A stretch of DNA of 64,000 bases. Origin: Agrobacterium genomosp. 13 str. CFBP 6927 (GTDB lineage Bacteria; Pseudomonadota; Alphaproteobacteria; Rhizobiales; Rhizobiaceae). The stretch covers positions 1-64,000 of the forward strand of contig LT009757.1 of NCBI GenBank assembly GCA_900012615.1, in the 5' to 3' direction. The notes under the pieces were generated by a model that searched no databases, was not told the origin of the DNA, and saw nothing but the letters and a program-made list of their open reading frames with translations. The first letter of the stretch is position 1, and every line of letters begins with the position of its first letter. Positions 26,315 through 35,402 of the stretch are shown here, one piece after another. Both the position numbers and the translations under genes were made by a program.

Positions 26315-27145
26315 ATGCTTCTCGAGAGGCTGACCCCACTTGCGAACCGGATTTTGAACGATGAGGCTTTCGATGAATCGGTAACCTGCCTCTGTGCGCA
26401 GATATCGATCGTGTTTAAACGGGAACAACGCCTCGTCCGCGCCATCGGTGATTTCGGCGCATTCGCGACCGTCATCTGCGCTCTCGGTCCGGGTTCGGTC
26501 CATGAAGGGCAGTTCACACTGGCCGCGGTTCAGGCGGCCGTCGTTCCGAGGGGCTGGGCATCCAGCCGCAGGACACGCGCGCTGATAGACTGGCTGGAAC
26601 TGGAGGGCACCGCACAGCGGCTTCCGCCATGCGGCGACAGGCGCGAACGCCCATGGTCATTGAATGGCTGGCTGGTTGATGCGGTGCAGACGCTGGCAGC
26701 CGCCTATCTGGCTGCGGCCTCGGCATGGCATGAACATCCGGGGATGGTGACGTCCGAAAAAACGGCGGACGGCGTAAGCACCCTTCTGGATGGCATGAAC
26801 TGGCTTTTGAGGCATCCCCCGGAATTGCATCAGCTGTCGGAGGAAATGCGGATATTCCTGGGGCATGCGCCGGGATTTCCGTTGCTGCTGGATTTGCTGT
26901 CGGCGGCGACAGCAACCAGATCTGATGACACGGGATGCGAATTTTCCCGCAAGGCGGCCGCTCGCGCCTACGGGATCAGCCGTGCCCACGTCACGGCGCT
27001 GCTGGCCAAGGCGGAGCGACTGAATTTCCTGCAGAGAGACGGCTCCAGAATAATCCTGAGCGATCCGACGCTGCAAAATGTGCGACGCGATCTCGCCTAT
27101 CAGCTCGCCTTCGTTGTTTTATGGTCGGAGAGTTCCAAACCGTGA
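26315..27145 (+). CDS. HTH-domain protein, probable regulator of the divergent operon
   Basis: A 276-residue protein that I do not recognise as a whole. The C-terminal region (about 205-250: FSRKAAARAYGISRAHVTAL followed by LAKAERLNFLQRDG) reads as a helix-turn-helix with a following wing. The earlier region is helical with SRRTRALIDWLELEGTAQRL near 88-107, possibly another winged-helix segment. There is no signal peptide. Divergence from the coiled-coil/peptidase operon and the nearby palindrome suggest it is the local regulator. Its 3' end overlaps the convergent racemase gene by 46 bp, so one of the two ends may be mis-set, although both frames look intact. Confidence 0.7.
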   Translation: MLLERLTPLANRILNDEAFDESVTCLCAQISIVFKREQRLVRAIGDFGAFATVICALGPGSVHEGQFTLAAVQAAVVPRGWASSRRTRALIDWLELEGTAQRLPPCGDRRERPWSLNGWLVDAVQTLAAAYLAAASAWHEHPGMVTSEKTADGVSTLLDGMNWLLRHPPELHQLSEEMRIFLGHAPGFPLLLDLLSAATATRSDDTGCEFSRKAAARAYGISRAHVTALLAKAERLNFLQRDGSRIILSDPTLQNVRRDLAYQLAFVVLWSESSKP

Positions 27146-27909
27146 CGGTCGCCATGGCCGCCTGAGGAAGCCACGATGCGGTCCGGCTGGAATGTTTCCA
27201 GCAATCCGCGATAGGGCTTGACGACCGGCGTGGCATAGGCGCCGCGTTTGGCCGTCGAAAGACCCATGGCCACCAGCGCTTCGGCCTGCTTGACGGCAGC
27301 GGCGACGCCATCGATGACGGGCACGCCGAATTCGCTGCGCAGTTCGGCGGTAAGGTCCGCCATGCCGGCACAGCCGAGCACGATCGCCTCCGCCCCGTCA
27401 TTCTTCAGCGCCAGCGAAATCTCTTCGCGCAACCTCTCGCGGGCATTTGAACCGGGCTCTTCCAGCGACAGGACGGGAATATCGGCGGCACGCACATTGC
27501 AACGGGAAGACATGCCGTAGCGATGGACGAGATGTTCGAGCGGCAGCCGTGAACGCTCCATCGTCGTGACAATGGTGAACTTCTGCGCGATGAAGGCGGT
27601 GGCGGAAACCGCGGCCTCGCAGATACCGATAACCGGTATATCGGCGAGCGCCCGCGCCGCATCGAGCCCGGTATCATCGAAACAGGCGATGATAGCGGCA
27701 TCCGCACCGAGCGCCGGCGCCCTGGCAAGCTCCAGCAGCAGGCCGGGCACGGCGAAAACCTCATCGTAATATCCTTCTATGGAGACAGGCCCCATGGACG
27801 AGGTAACGGCCAGAATTTCCGTTTCCGGGTTGGATACACGGATCGCCGCATCGGCGATCGTGTCAGTCATGGAATGCGTCGTATTCGGATTGATGATGAG
27901 GATGCGCAT
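27100..27909 (-). CDS. Asp/Glu (hydantoin) racemase family protein
   Basis: A 269-residue member of the Asp/Glu/hydantoin racemase family. It begins MRILIINPNTTHSMTD, the usual nucleotide-like first strand. The two catalytic Cys are C76 in IIACFDDTGLDAA and C180 in IVLGCAGMADL. Such enzymes racemise 5-substituted hydantoins or amino-acid-like acids without cofactor. It is the last gene of an ABC-importer operon, so it probably acts on the imported compound. The C-terminus runs past the usual end by about 15 residues and overlaps the convergent gene. Confidence 0.87.
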   Translation of the reverse strand: MRILIINPNTTHSMTDTIADAAIRVSNPETEILAVTSSMGPVSIEGYYDEVFAVPGLLLELARAPALGADAAIIACFDDTGLDAARALADIPVIGICEAAVSATAFIAQKFTIVTTMERSRLPLEHLVHRYGMSSRCNVRAADIPVLSLEEPGSNARERLREEISLALKNDGAEAIVLGCAGMADLTAELRSEFGVPVIDGVAAAVKQAEALVAMGLSTAKRGAYATPVVKPYRGLLETFQPDRIVASSGGHGDRHGLELSDHKTTKAS

Positions 27910-27920
27910 GGTAAGTTTCT

Positions 27921-28739
27921 TTATCCGCGTGAATGGCGGCGGTTCAAGGTAACGATCAGGCCGAGCGTGCCTGCGATTACCAGGAAGGAGAACAGGGTCG
28001 TTACGGCTCCGAGCGCATAAAGCACCGGCGTCGTGACATTGGTGGTCATGCCGTAAATTTCCAGCGGCAGGGTGTTGTAGGTCCCCGCCGTCATCAGCGT
28101 GCGGGCGAATTCGTCATAGGAGAGCGTGAAGCCGAACAGGCCGACGCCGATCAGGCTCGGCGCGATCATCGGCAGCACCACATGGGCAAATGTTTGCCAG
28201 GAGGACGCGCCAAGGTCACGGGCTGCCTCCTCATAGGATGGCGAGAAGCGGTTGAACACGGCCAGCATGATGAGCACCCCAAATGGCAGCGTCCAGGTGA
28301 GATGCGCGCCAAAAGCTGACGTATACCATGAGGGTTCCAGCCCAAGCTGTTGGAAAAGAACACCAATGCCAAGCGAAATGATGATTGACGGAACCACCAG
28401 GCTGGCAACCGAGAGATAAAAAAGCGGTGTCGCGCCGATGAATTTTCGCCGGAAGGCAAGGCCCGCCAGAAGCGATACGAAGACGGTGACGATCATGACC
28501 ATCAGGCCAAGCCCGAAGGAGCGGCGGAACGAGCCGCCGAAATCGCCCACCGCCTGCTGTTCGAAAAGATTGCCGAACCAGTGCAGCGAAACGCCATTCA
28601 GCGGAAAAGTCAGGCCGCCATTCGGTCCCTGAAAAGCGAGGATGAGGATGGCTGACAGCGGGCCGTAAAGGAACAGCACGAAGAGGGCGAAAAAGAAGGC
28701 GAGGATGTAGAATTCGCGACCGCGTTTTTCCTGATGCAT
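27921..28739 (-). CDS. ABC transporter permease, PotC-type
   Basis: A 272-residue inner-membrane permease with six helices. The EAA loop, EEAARDLGASSWQTFAHVVLP at about 167-187, contacts the ATPase. The family is the spermidine/putrescine/opine-type permeases (PotC/YdcV). The start at 28739 is chosen because AAGGAG lies 10 bases upstream. It overlaps nothing but lies only 4 bp after the other permease gene, with which it forms the channel. Confidence 0.9.
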   Translation of the reverse strand: MHQEKRGREFYILAFFFALFVLFLYGPLSAILILAFQGPNGGLTFPLNGVSLHWFGNLFEQQAVGDFGGSFRRSFGLGLMVMIVTVFVSLLAGLAFRRKFIGATPLFYLSVASLVVPSIIISLGIGVLFQQLGLEPSWYTSAFGAHLTWTLPFGVLIMLAVFNRFSPSYEEAARDLGASSWQTFAHVVLPMIAPSLIGVGLFGFTLSYDEFARTLMTAGTYNTLPLEIYGMTTNVTTPVLYALGAVTTLFSFLVIAGTLGLIVTLNRRHSRG

Positions 28740-28743
28740 GGGA

Positions 28744-29655
28744 TTAGAGCTCCTTGCGGATATCAACGATGCGCAGGATGCCCGCGACCATCAGCAGAAC
28801 GAGAATGAGTAGAATGACGGCGTTTGCGGCGGCCGCCGGATATTGCAGCAGCGACATCTGGTTCTTCATCATCAGCGCCACGGAAGCGCTTTGCCCGCCG
28901 GACATGACCTGAACCGTCGAAAAATCCGCCATCACCAGCGTCACGACAAAGATGCTGCCGATGGCCATGCCGGGTTTGGCAAGGGGAATGATGACGTTCC
29001 AGAGTGTCTGCCAGCCCGTTGCACCGGCGTCACGCGCCGCCTCGATCAGCGATTTGTCGATGCGCATCAGCGTATTGAAGATCGGCGTGACCATGAAGAG
29101 CGTATAAAGATGCACCATGGCCAGCACCACGGCGAAATCCGAATAAAGCAGCCACTCAATCGGTGCGGGCACGATGCCGGCGCTGACCAGCGTGCTGTTG
29201 ACCAGCCCGTTGCGCCCGAGAACGGGTATCCAGGAAATCATGCGGATGATGTTCGATGTCAGGAACGGCACGGTGCAGATGAGGAAGAGCACCATCTGCA
29301 TGGTGGTGGTGCGAATGTGAAAAGCCAGGAAATAGGCGACCCAGAAACCGCAGAACAGCGTGATGGCCCAGACGATGGCGGCATATTTCAGCGTGTTGAA
29401 ATAGGTCTGCCAGGTGACCCACGAGCCGAGCGTTTCCAGATAGTTGAAGGTCACGAAATCGGGATACATCTGGGCGAAGTCATAGTCCCAGAAGCTGACG
29501 ACGGCGATCATGAGGATCGGCAGAGCCAGGAAAAAGCCGAGGATCAGCAAAAGCGGAGCGGCCTGCACATAGGATACGAGCTTCTGCGGCAGGGCGAAGC
29601 TGCGGGGCGGCCTATCCTTTTTTTCGCTGACGCCGATAAGTCTGACCGTCACCAT
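28744..29655 (-). CDS. ABC transporter permease, PotB-type
   Basis: A 303-residue inner-membrane permease, partner of the PotC-type protein. Six hydrophobic helices follow a short charged N-terminus (VRLIGVSEKKDRPPRSFALP). The EAA loop is IEAARDAGATGWQTLWNVIIP. A longer frame reads upstream through the palindromic repeat at 29728-29803; that part is not real coding sequence, so the start is set at MVTVRLIG with AAAGG upstream. Confidence 0.9.
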   Translation of the reverse strand: MVTVRLIGVSEKKDRPPRSFALPQKLVSYVQAAPLLLILGFFLALPILMIAVVSFWDYDFAQMYPDFVTFNYLETLGSWVTWQTYFNTLKYAAIVWAITLFCGFWVAYFLAFHIRTTTMQMVLFLICTVPFLTSNIIRMISWIPVLGRNGLVNSTLVSAGIVPAPIEWLLYSDFAVVLAMVHLYTLFMVTPIFNTLMRIDKSLIEAARDAGATGWQTLWNVIIPLAKPGMAIGSIFVVTLVMADFSTVQVMSGGQSASVALMMKNQMSLLQYPAAAANAVILLILVLLMVAGILRIVDIRKEL

Positions 29656-29686
29656 GGTGGAGCCTTTCGCTGGATTTAGAGATGCA

Positions 29687-29853
29687 CCGGCGGCGAAAGC
29701 CGCCGGCAAGCTTGTTGACACTCTCGCCGTCATCCTCGGGCTTGACCCGAGGATCCATGGCCGCGCCAGATTGTGGATCCTCGGGTCAAGCCCGAGGATG
29801 ACGGCGGAGGGTTTTCGACGCCTATGTGACTGACCGGCGGCCTTCACCGCCGG
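29687..29853. repeat. REP-like palindromic repeat cluster in ABC operon
   Basis: Three hairpins lie in the gap between the binding-protein gene and the permease genes. First, CCGGCGGC-GAAA-GCCGCCGG at 29687-29706. Second, a large palindrome whose 30-bp arms at 29728-29757 and 29774-29803 pair perfectly; each arm is itself a hairpin built on CCTCGGGCTTGACCCGAGG. Third, CCGGCGG/CCGCCGG at 29834-29853. The middle element has the sequence of a widespread intergenic palindromic repeat of Rhizobiales. In this position such structures typically protect the binding-protein mRNA and reduce permease expression. Confidence 0.85.
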
Positions 29854-29871
29854 CTTCGTCCTTCAAAAACA

Positions 29872-31161
29872 TCAGGCCGCGATGAATTCGTTCCAGCGGC
29901 GGACCATGTAGCGGTCCTCGTCCATGACGGAGTTCCAGCATGCGACCTTGCCCATGCGCTCCTCGAAGGAGCCGCCATCGCGCACCGCACCGGCCTTTTC
30001 CATGACCTTACCGTCAGGCGCGATGATATCGCCCTGCGCCGGCTTGCCTTCGACCCAGTAACCCCACTCGTCGGCGCTCATGTGTTCCTTCGCCGTTTCC
30101 ATGGCGGCGGAATAATAGCCCTGACGGTTGAGATAAGCGCCGACCCAGCCGGAGGTGTACCAGTTGATATATTCATAGGCCGCATCGAGTTTCGCGCCCG
30201 AGAGGTGCTTCGCAAGCCCGAGACCGCCGCCCCAGGAGCGATAGCCTTCCTTCAGCGGCTGATATTTGCAGGCAATGCCCTTGGAGCGAACGGCGGCGAC
30301 GGCCGGCGACCACATGGACTGGATGATGACCTCACCCGAGGCCATGAGGTTGACGCTTTCATCGAAGCTCTTCCAGAAGGCGCGGAACTGGCCGTCTTTT
30401 TTCGCCTTGATGAGGAAGTCGATCGTCTTGTCGATCTCTTCCTTGGTCATGTTGCCCTTGTCGGCATATTTGATGTTGCCCAGGGCTTCCATGATCATCG
30501 CCGCATCCATGATGCCGATGGAAGGGATGTTGAGGATCGAGGTCTTGCCCTTGAACTTCGGGTCCATGATATCGGCCCAGCTGGAGATATCGCGGCCGAC
30601 GAGATCGGGGCGGATGCCGAGCGTATCGGCATTGTAGATGGTCGGGACCATGGTGAAATAATCGGTCTCGCCCTTGGCGAACTTCTTGTCGCCGGGCTTT
30701 TCGACGAAACCGACCGTGTGCGGGGCCGTGCCCTGCGCCACGACGCTGTCCGGCTTCAGCTTGCCGTTTTTGAACAGCGGCACGATCTTGTCGTAATATT
30801 TCAGCTTCTTGATTTCCATCGGCTGGATGACGCCCGCCGGATAGACCTTCTTCAGGATCCAGTATTCGATGTCGGCGATGTCATAGGAATTCGGCTGGGT
30901 CACCGCACGCTGGGCGGCAGCGTCGGAATCCGTCGCCGTCATTTCGAGCGTGATACCGAGATCGGCCTTGCACTTTTCGGCAATGGCATTGAGGTTCGAC
31001 ACGCCGGTGCCGAACTGGCGGATGGTGATCGGGTTCTGCGCCCAGATGGTCGGGAAGCCGGTGATGAGGCCGGAGCCGATCGCCGCACCCGTCGCCGCCG
31101 CACCGGCCTTGAGAAGGCCGCGGCGGGAAAGGCCTGTTTTGATCTTGGAGGTATCGGTCAT
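29872..31161 (-). CDS. ABC transporter substrate-binding protein, PotD-type, Tat signal
   Basis: A 429-residue periplasmic binding protein. The N-terminus has a twin-arginine signal, LSRRGLLKAGAAATG, ending near TIWAQ (about residue 41). The mature part resembles polyamine/opine-type binding proteins (family 1), with SYDIADIEYWILKKVYPAGV and FKGKTSILNIPSIG. The ligand is unknown; a hydantoin- or amino-acid-derived compound is suggested by the racemase gene in the same operon. It lies between the ATPase and the permeases and is flanked by REP-like hairpins. Confidence 0.92.
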   Translation of the reverse strand: MTDTSKIKTGLSRRGLLKAGAAATGAAIGSGLITGFPTIWAQNPITIRQFGTGVSNLNAIAEKCKADLGITLEMTATDSDAAAQRAVTQPNSYDIADIEYWILKKVYPAGVIQPMEIKKLKYYDKIVPLFKNGKLKPDSVVAQGTAPHTVGFVEKPGDKKFAKGETDYFTMVPTIYNADTLGIRPDLVGRDISSWADIMDPKFKGKTSILNIPSIGIMDAAMIMEALGNIKYADKGNMTKEEIDKTIDFLIKAKKDGQFRAFWKSFDESVNLMASGEVIIQSMWSPAVAAVRSKGIACKYQPLKEGYRSWGGGLGLAKHLSGAKLDAAYEYINWYTSGWVGAYLNRQGYYSAAMETAKEHMSADEWGYWVEGKPAQGDIIAPDGKVMEKAGAVRDGGSFEERMGKVACWNSVMDEDRYMVRRWNEFIAA

Positions 31162-31191
31162 TTCAAAGTTCTCCTCTGGTTATTTTTGGGG

Positions 31192-32277
31192 TCACTTCTC
31201 TACCCGGCCGAGCACGATGGCATCGGCCGCATTCCATGAAAGCGGTATGGCGTCGCCGGTCCTGACCGGCTTTTCAAAAAAGGCGGCATCGCTGAGGATG
31301 ACGTTGAAATCCTCGATACCCGCGCCGCTGACGGCGATCTTCACGCTCGCGCCGCGATATTCGACATTCGAGACAATGCCGGTAAAACCGAAGCCCGGCT
31401 GATCCGCCTCCCCCACGCGCACGCGGTCGGTACGGATGGCGATATCCACCGCGCCGTCATCGGGAGCGGTGCCGTTGGCCGTGAAGGTGCCTCCACCCGC
31501 CACTTCCAGCATGACGAGATCGCCGGTCTTTTGTTTGAAACGCCCGGAAATGACATTGTGGTCGCCCATGAAACGGGCAACGAAAGCGGTGGCCGGGCGC
31601 TCGAACACCTCGCGTGGTGTCGCCGCCTGCTCGATACGGCCATCATTCATGACGACGATGACATCGGCCAGAGCCATCGCCTCTTCCTGGCTGTGTGTGA
31701 CGTGGACGAAGGTGATGCCAAGCGAGGTCTGCAGCTTCTTCAATTCGGCACGCATGCGGATTTTGAGGAAAGGATCGAGTGCCGACAGCGGCTCATCCAG
31801 CAGCAGCGCCTCGGGATCGGTGATGAGCGCGCGCGCCAGCGCCACGCGCTGCTGCTGCCCGCCGGAAAGCTGGGCCGGACGTCGGCTGGCATAGGGTTCA
31901 AGCTGCATCAGCCGCAGCATATCGAGCGCCTTGGCGCGGCGCGTCTCCCTGTCCACCCCCTTCATCTTGAGGCTGAAGGCGACATTGTCGACGAGATCGA
32001 GATGCGGAAACAGCGCATAGGACTGGAACATCATCGCCGTGCCGCGCCGGGCGGGCGGCAGATCGGTGACCACCACATTGCCCAGCCGGACATCACCGCT
32101 GGAAATGCTTTCATGGCCGGCAATCATTCGCAGCGTCGAGGTTTTTCCGCAGCCAGACGGGCCAAGCAGGCAGCAATAGCTTCCCGCCGGAATCTTGAGG
32201 CTTATCGCATGCACGGCGGTGGTGTTGCCGTAAATCTTGGATACGGACGCGATGTCGATTGCTGCGGCTTTGCTCAT
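31192..32277 (-). CDS. ABC transporter ATPase, PotA-type
   Basis: A 361-residue ATP-binding subunit. Walker A is GPSGCGKT (39-46), the signature is LSGGQQQRVALARAL, and Walker B is LLLDEPLSALD. A C-terminal TOBE-like region covers about 290-355. It energises the two downstream permeases. The start at 32277 is supported by GGAG 9 bases upstream; it is the first gene of the operon ATPase, binding protein, permease, permease, racemase. The 238-bp space upstream holds the promoter region and no gene. Confidence 0.93.
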   Translation of the reverse strand: MSKAAAIDIASVSKIYGNTTAVHAISLKIPAGSYCCLLGPSGCGKTSTLRMIAGHESISSGDVRLGNVVVTDLPPARRGTAMMFQSYALFPHLDLVDNVAFSLKMKGVDRETRRAKALDMLRLMQLEPYASRRPAQLSGGQQQRVALARALITDPEALLLDEPLSALDPFLKIRMRAELKKLQTSLGITFVHVTHSQEEAMALADVIVVMNDGRIEQAATPREVFERPATAFVARFMGDHNVISGRFKQKTGDLVMLEVAGGGTFTANGTAPDDGAVDIAIRTDRVRVGEADQPGFGFTGIVSNVEYRGASVKIAVSGAGIEDFNVILSDAAFFEKPVRTGDAIPLSWNAADAIVLGRVEK

Positions 32278-32515
32278 GAACACTCTCCTGCGACAACCTT
32301 GTCATGCAGGAGGCGTGCCAATCCGCTTTGCCATTGATCTAAAAGGAAATTCCAGGGCGACCTATGAACCCGGCCGGCCGCCTGCCCAAATTTGCAGCGA
32401 TTGTTTTCGATTGACTGTCGAAATTGTATGCGATCTTGGTGGGCGGGTTTGCGAGATCAGGCTGTTTGCGGGTTGCGCAGTTCTCGATGAGGCAACACCC
32501 AGCAGAATCTGTCGC

Positions 32516-33499
32516 CTAACCGGCCTTGAACCGATCGAACGCCGTGAGGCGCTTCACCATGGGATCGGCGTCCCAGCGGTAGATTTCGGTCCGGAGGAAA
32601 TGCAGCTCTTCCTCGAGCTTTTCCTCCGGCAGCTCCACCCACCAGGATTTCGGCCGGCCATCCGACCCGTCCGACCAGCGGTAGCCGCGTTTTTTCAGAT
32701 GATCCTTCATCTCGAACGGACTGTTTTCCGCGTAGATGCGGACCCTTGACAGCCGGCTTGCCTCGTGAAGCTCGGCAAAGGGCGTTCCTGTCTGGCCGGA
32801 ACGCTCCTGTGCCAGCACCTCCAGCAACGCGAAACAATCATCGACAGCGCGGTGGCCATCGTGGAAATAGCCGGATTGGCCGATCAGATAACCAAGCTTG
32901 TTGCCTTCAAAGCCCCGCGCCCGCCAGTCTATCTCCTTTACGGAACAGGCCCAGGCCTTGTCCCGGAAGATCGGCGAGAAGCTCTCGCAAAAGGGACGGT
33001 CGAAGCCGGCATTGTGGGCAATGATGAGATCGGCATCGGCGACAAGGGACGTCAACCACTCGATGTCTATCGCCTGTCCCGCGACCATTTCATCGGTAAT
33101 ACCCGTCAGGCGCGTGATCTCTTCGGGAATGGCAATGCCAGGCTGGCGCAGGCCGCCATAGATACCGGTGACATCGCCAATCATACCCTGATCGTCGAAT
33201 GTGAAGGCGATGACACCTATTTCTATGATCTCGTCGGCTCGATGGTCGAGGCCCGTCGTTTCCGTATCCAGGATGATACCCCGACGGGGAAATCCGGGTT
33301 TCGGCTGCTCGACGACGGCACGAGGCTGAAGCCTGCGCAGGATGCGGTAATTGCCGGTGGATTCGAGATGAGCGGCAAGCGTCTCGTCGTCAGCAACCGC
33401 CTTCTGCGTTGTTTCGCCACCACCCGCTTTTTTTCGCCCACGTTCGGCCTGGGCAAGCCGCGCCGCCGCGGGGGCAAAAAAATCCAACTGGGAGGTCAT
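32516..33499 (-). CDS. DEDDh 3'-5' exonuclease (DnaQ/Pol III epsilon-like)
   Basis: A 327-residue exonuclease. The DEDDh motifs are ILDTETTGLDH (Exo I), HNAGFDRPF (Exo II) and HRAVDDC (Exo III). The nuclease core is at about 65-235; the C-terminal part (KKRGYRWSDGSDGRPKSWWVEL) is a small domain seen in some proofreading-like exonucleases of alphaproteobacteria. It is probably a DNA-repair or RNA-processing enzyme. The replicative epsilon subunit is normally shorter, so this is an accessory paralogue. The start MTSQLDFF is chosen because a longer frame adds a non-conserved tail. Confidence 0.9.
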   Translation of the reverse strand: MTSQLDFFAPAAARLAQAERGRKKAGGGETTQKAVADDETLAAHLESTGNYRILRRLQPRAVVEQPKPGFPRRGIILDTETTGLDHRADEIIEIGVIAFTFDDQGMIGDVTGIYGGLRQPGIAIPEEITRLTGITDEMVAGQAIDIEWLTSLVADADLIIAHNAGFDRPFCESFSPIFRDKAWACSVKEIDWRARGFEGNKLGYLIGQSGYFHDGHRAVDDCFALLEVLAQERSGQTGTPFAELHEASRLSRVRIYAENSPFEMKDHLKKRGYRWSDGSDGRPKSWWVELPEEKLEEELHFLRTEIYRWDADPMVKRLTAFDRFKAG

Positions 33500-33662
33500 C
33501 GTGCTCCTGTCCGCCTTGGCCGGAAATCGAGATTGAGTAGTCCAGCATATGCGCAGAGGCTTAACGTCACAACAGCGGTTACCGTCATCCACAGAAACCG
33601 GGTCGCATCCGCCAGAGGGCTATTGCGAGGGGGCTGTCGCGAAGAGAACCATTTTAACATGA

Positions 33663-33687
33663 TTATTTCAGTTAAGTATTGAAATAA
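33663..33687. promoter_or_regulatory. Inverted repeat upstream of the second sigma gene
   Basis: A perfect 8-base inverted repeat, TTATTTCA-N9-TGAAATAA, lies 46-70 bp upstream of the sigma-factor start in a locally AT-rich stretch. The position fits an operator for an iron-responsive repressor (RirA, Irr or Fur group), but the exact consensus of those does not match closely, so the regulator is unassigned. Confidence 0.5.
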
Positions 33688-33732
33688 GTCGCTGCGCGGG
33701 GTATCGCCTCAAACGCAATCCCCAGGTCGGTC

Positions 33733-34242
33733 ATGACGCAACGCGACGACAAATTCCTCTCGGCATTCCTGAAAACGCAGTCGGACATCAAGCGATATCT
33801 GACGCGGATGACGGGTTCCCGGGAAGATGCCGAGGATCTTGCCCATGAAGCCTGGATCAAGCTGGCGAGGAACAGTTCCAATGCCTCCGAGGCCCCCGTT
33901 CCCTATCTCAAGCGGATTGCAAGGTCACTTGCCATCGATCATGGGCGCGGTCGCAAGCACCGCGCGACGACCGAACAGATCGAGGATGCGCTTTCAATTC
34001 GCGATGAACGTCCATTACCGGACCAACAGGTGATCGATCGCGACCAGATCCGGGAACTCATGCGGGTCATCGGCGAATTACCGGATCGGCAGCGAAAAAT
34101 ACTCGTCGCGGCGCGGCTGGAGTTTCGCCCCTATGCCGAGATCGCGGCGGAATTTCATGTCTCGACCCGCACGGTGGAAATGGAAATCAACCGGGCGATC
34201 AATTACTGCATGGAGAAAATGGGTCATGAGCGGCGCAGATAA
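33733..34242 (+). CDS. ECF sigma-70 factor, FecI-like (second)
   Basis: A 169-residue ECF sigma factor. Region 2 has REDAEDLAHEAWIKLAR (about 30-46) and PYLKRIARSLAIDHGRGRKH; region 4 has LPDRQRKILVAARLEFRPYAEIAAEFHVSTRTVEMEINRA at about 116-156. It is first in a second sigma-FecR-TonB receptor module and is expected to activate the receptor gene. It is not closely similar to the first module's sigma, so the two systems are separate in origin. Confidence 0.92.
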   Translation: MTQRDDKFLSAFLKTQSDIKRYLTRMTGSREDAEDLAHEAWIKLARNSSNASEAPVPYLKRIARSLAIDHGRGRKHRATTEQIEDALSIRDERPLPDQQVIDRDQIRELMRVIGELPDRQRKILVAARLEFRPYAEIAAEFHVSTRTVEMEINRAINYCMEKMGHERRR

Positions 34243-34329
34243 TTTTCGGATTTCCGGTTTTCAATCGTTAGAGCTAGTGAGGTTCATGTGAAATTCCCGT
34301 GCCCGGATGGACTTTTTGATAGGGGTTGA

Positions 34330-35253
34330 GTGTTGAACGACGGATCCGATGCGCTCAGAAAAAAGGCCACGTCCTTTATCGTCAGGCTGCACTCCGGCGC
34401 GGCTACGGTCGAGGATACGGAAGCGCTCAGCCATTGGCGCAATCTCAGTGCCGAGCACGAACGCGCCTTCATCGAGGCATCGGCGCTCTGGCGCAATCTC
34501 GGCCCGGCCTTGCAGGCCGAAACGCGAACGCGCGCAAACGTCGTCTCCAGACGGTTATTCATGATTGGCGGCAGCCTTGCAGCCGGTTTTGCCGGCGTCG
34601 CCGTGGCGCTGCCGCAACTCGGTTACATGCCCTCCATAGATTCAATGCTTGCGGATTTTTCAACGGGGGTCGGCGAGCAGCGACATGTGAACCTGCCGGA
34701 CGGATCGACCGCCTTTCTGGATGGCGGCACGGCGCTGTCTCTCGACGGTGAACGGCGGTTCGATCTGACGGCGGGTGCTGCGGTCTTCACCGTCAGGCAG
34801 GCATCCGACATGCCATTTGTCGTGAATGCCGGTGCCGGTTATGTCGAAGCCTCCGGCGGCTCTTTCAGCGTGACACACAACGCCAGCGGCGTGACGGTGG
34901 AATGCCTGTCCAGCCCGCTTGCCGTGCACTGTCTCGGCAATGCCCAGCTCCTTCCCGGCGAGGCCATCACTTACGGACGTTCCGGCCTCAAGGAAAAATC
35001 CACAATCGACCTTGAAACCGCCTCCGCCTGGCGCGAAGGCCTGCTGGTGTTCAACAACCGCCCCCTTGAAGACATCGTCGCAAGTCTGAACCGGCACCGG
35101 CGTGGCAGGATCATCATCACGCGTGAAAGCCTGCGGTCCCTGCATGTCTCGGGCGTTTTCCAGCTCAACCGGCCACAGGATATTATCGCCCATCTTGAGG
35201 AAACGCTGCATCTGCGGGCAATCGGTGCCGGCGGAATACTGCTCCTCGTCTGA
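34330..35253 (+). CDS. FecR-family signal transducer (second)
   Basis: A 307-residue FecR protein. The cytosolic part (about 1-72) contains EALSHWRNLSAEHERAFIEASALWRNL. A membrane helix is near 76-98 (MIGGSLAAGFAGVAVALPQLGY). The periplasmic FecR domain has RHVNLPDGSTAFLDGGTALSLDG, and the C-terminal part has NNRPLEDIVASLNRHRRGRI, the STN-like contact region. The start is GTG, preceded by AGGGG; the next codon, TTG, is also possible. It lies 87 bp after the sigma gene. Confidence 0.9.
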   Translation: MLNDGSDALRKKATSFIVRLHSGAATVEDTEALSHWRNLSAEHERAFIEASALWRNLGPALQAETRTRANVVSRRLFMIGGSLAAGFAGVAVALPQLGYMPSIDSMLADFSTGVGEQRHVNLPDGSTAFLDGGTALSLDGERRFDLTAGAAVFTVRQASDMPFVVNAGAGYVEASGGSFSVTHNASGVTVECLSSPLAVHCLGNAQLLPGEAITYGRSGLKEKSTIDLETASAWREGLLVFNNRPLEDIVASLNRHRRGRIIITRESLRSLHVSGVFQLNRPQDIIAHLEETLHLRAIGAGGILLLV

Positions 35254-35402
35254 CCCCGGCTCACACCCTCGCCCTGCCACGATATTGTTCGACCAAAAAA
35301 ATATTACCAAAAAACTCCAGAAATCTTTTCGGGTTTCTGCGCCTCGGTCGTCCTTCCTATCAGAGGCCGCAGTGATGCGGCGAAACTGAAGGGGTTACGG
35401 GG

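Noticed and set aside
29656-29847. An in-frame 64-residue extension of the PotB-type permease.
   Set aside because: It is translated from the palindromic repeat and hairpins and gives the repetitive pattern typical of REP read-through, with no ribosome-binding site.
35315-35356. GAAAT and CGTCC upstream of the second TonB receptor as an ECF promoter.
   Set aside because: The spacing between them is about 24 nt, too long for an ECF promoter.
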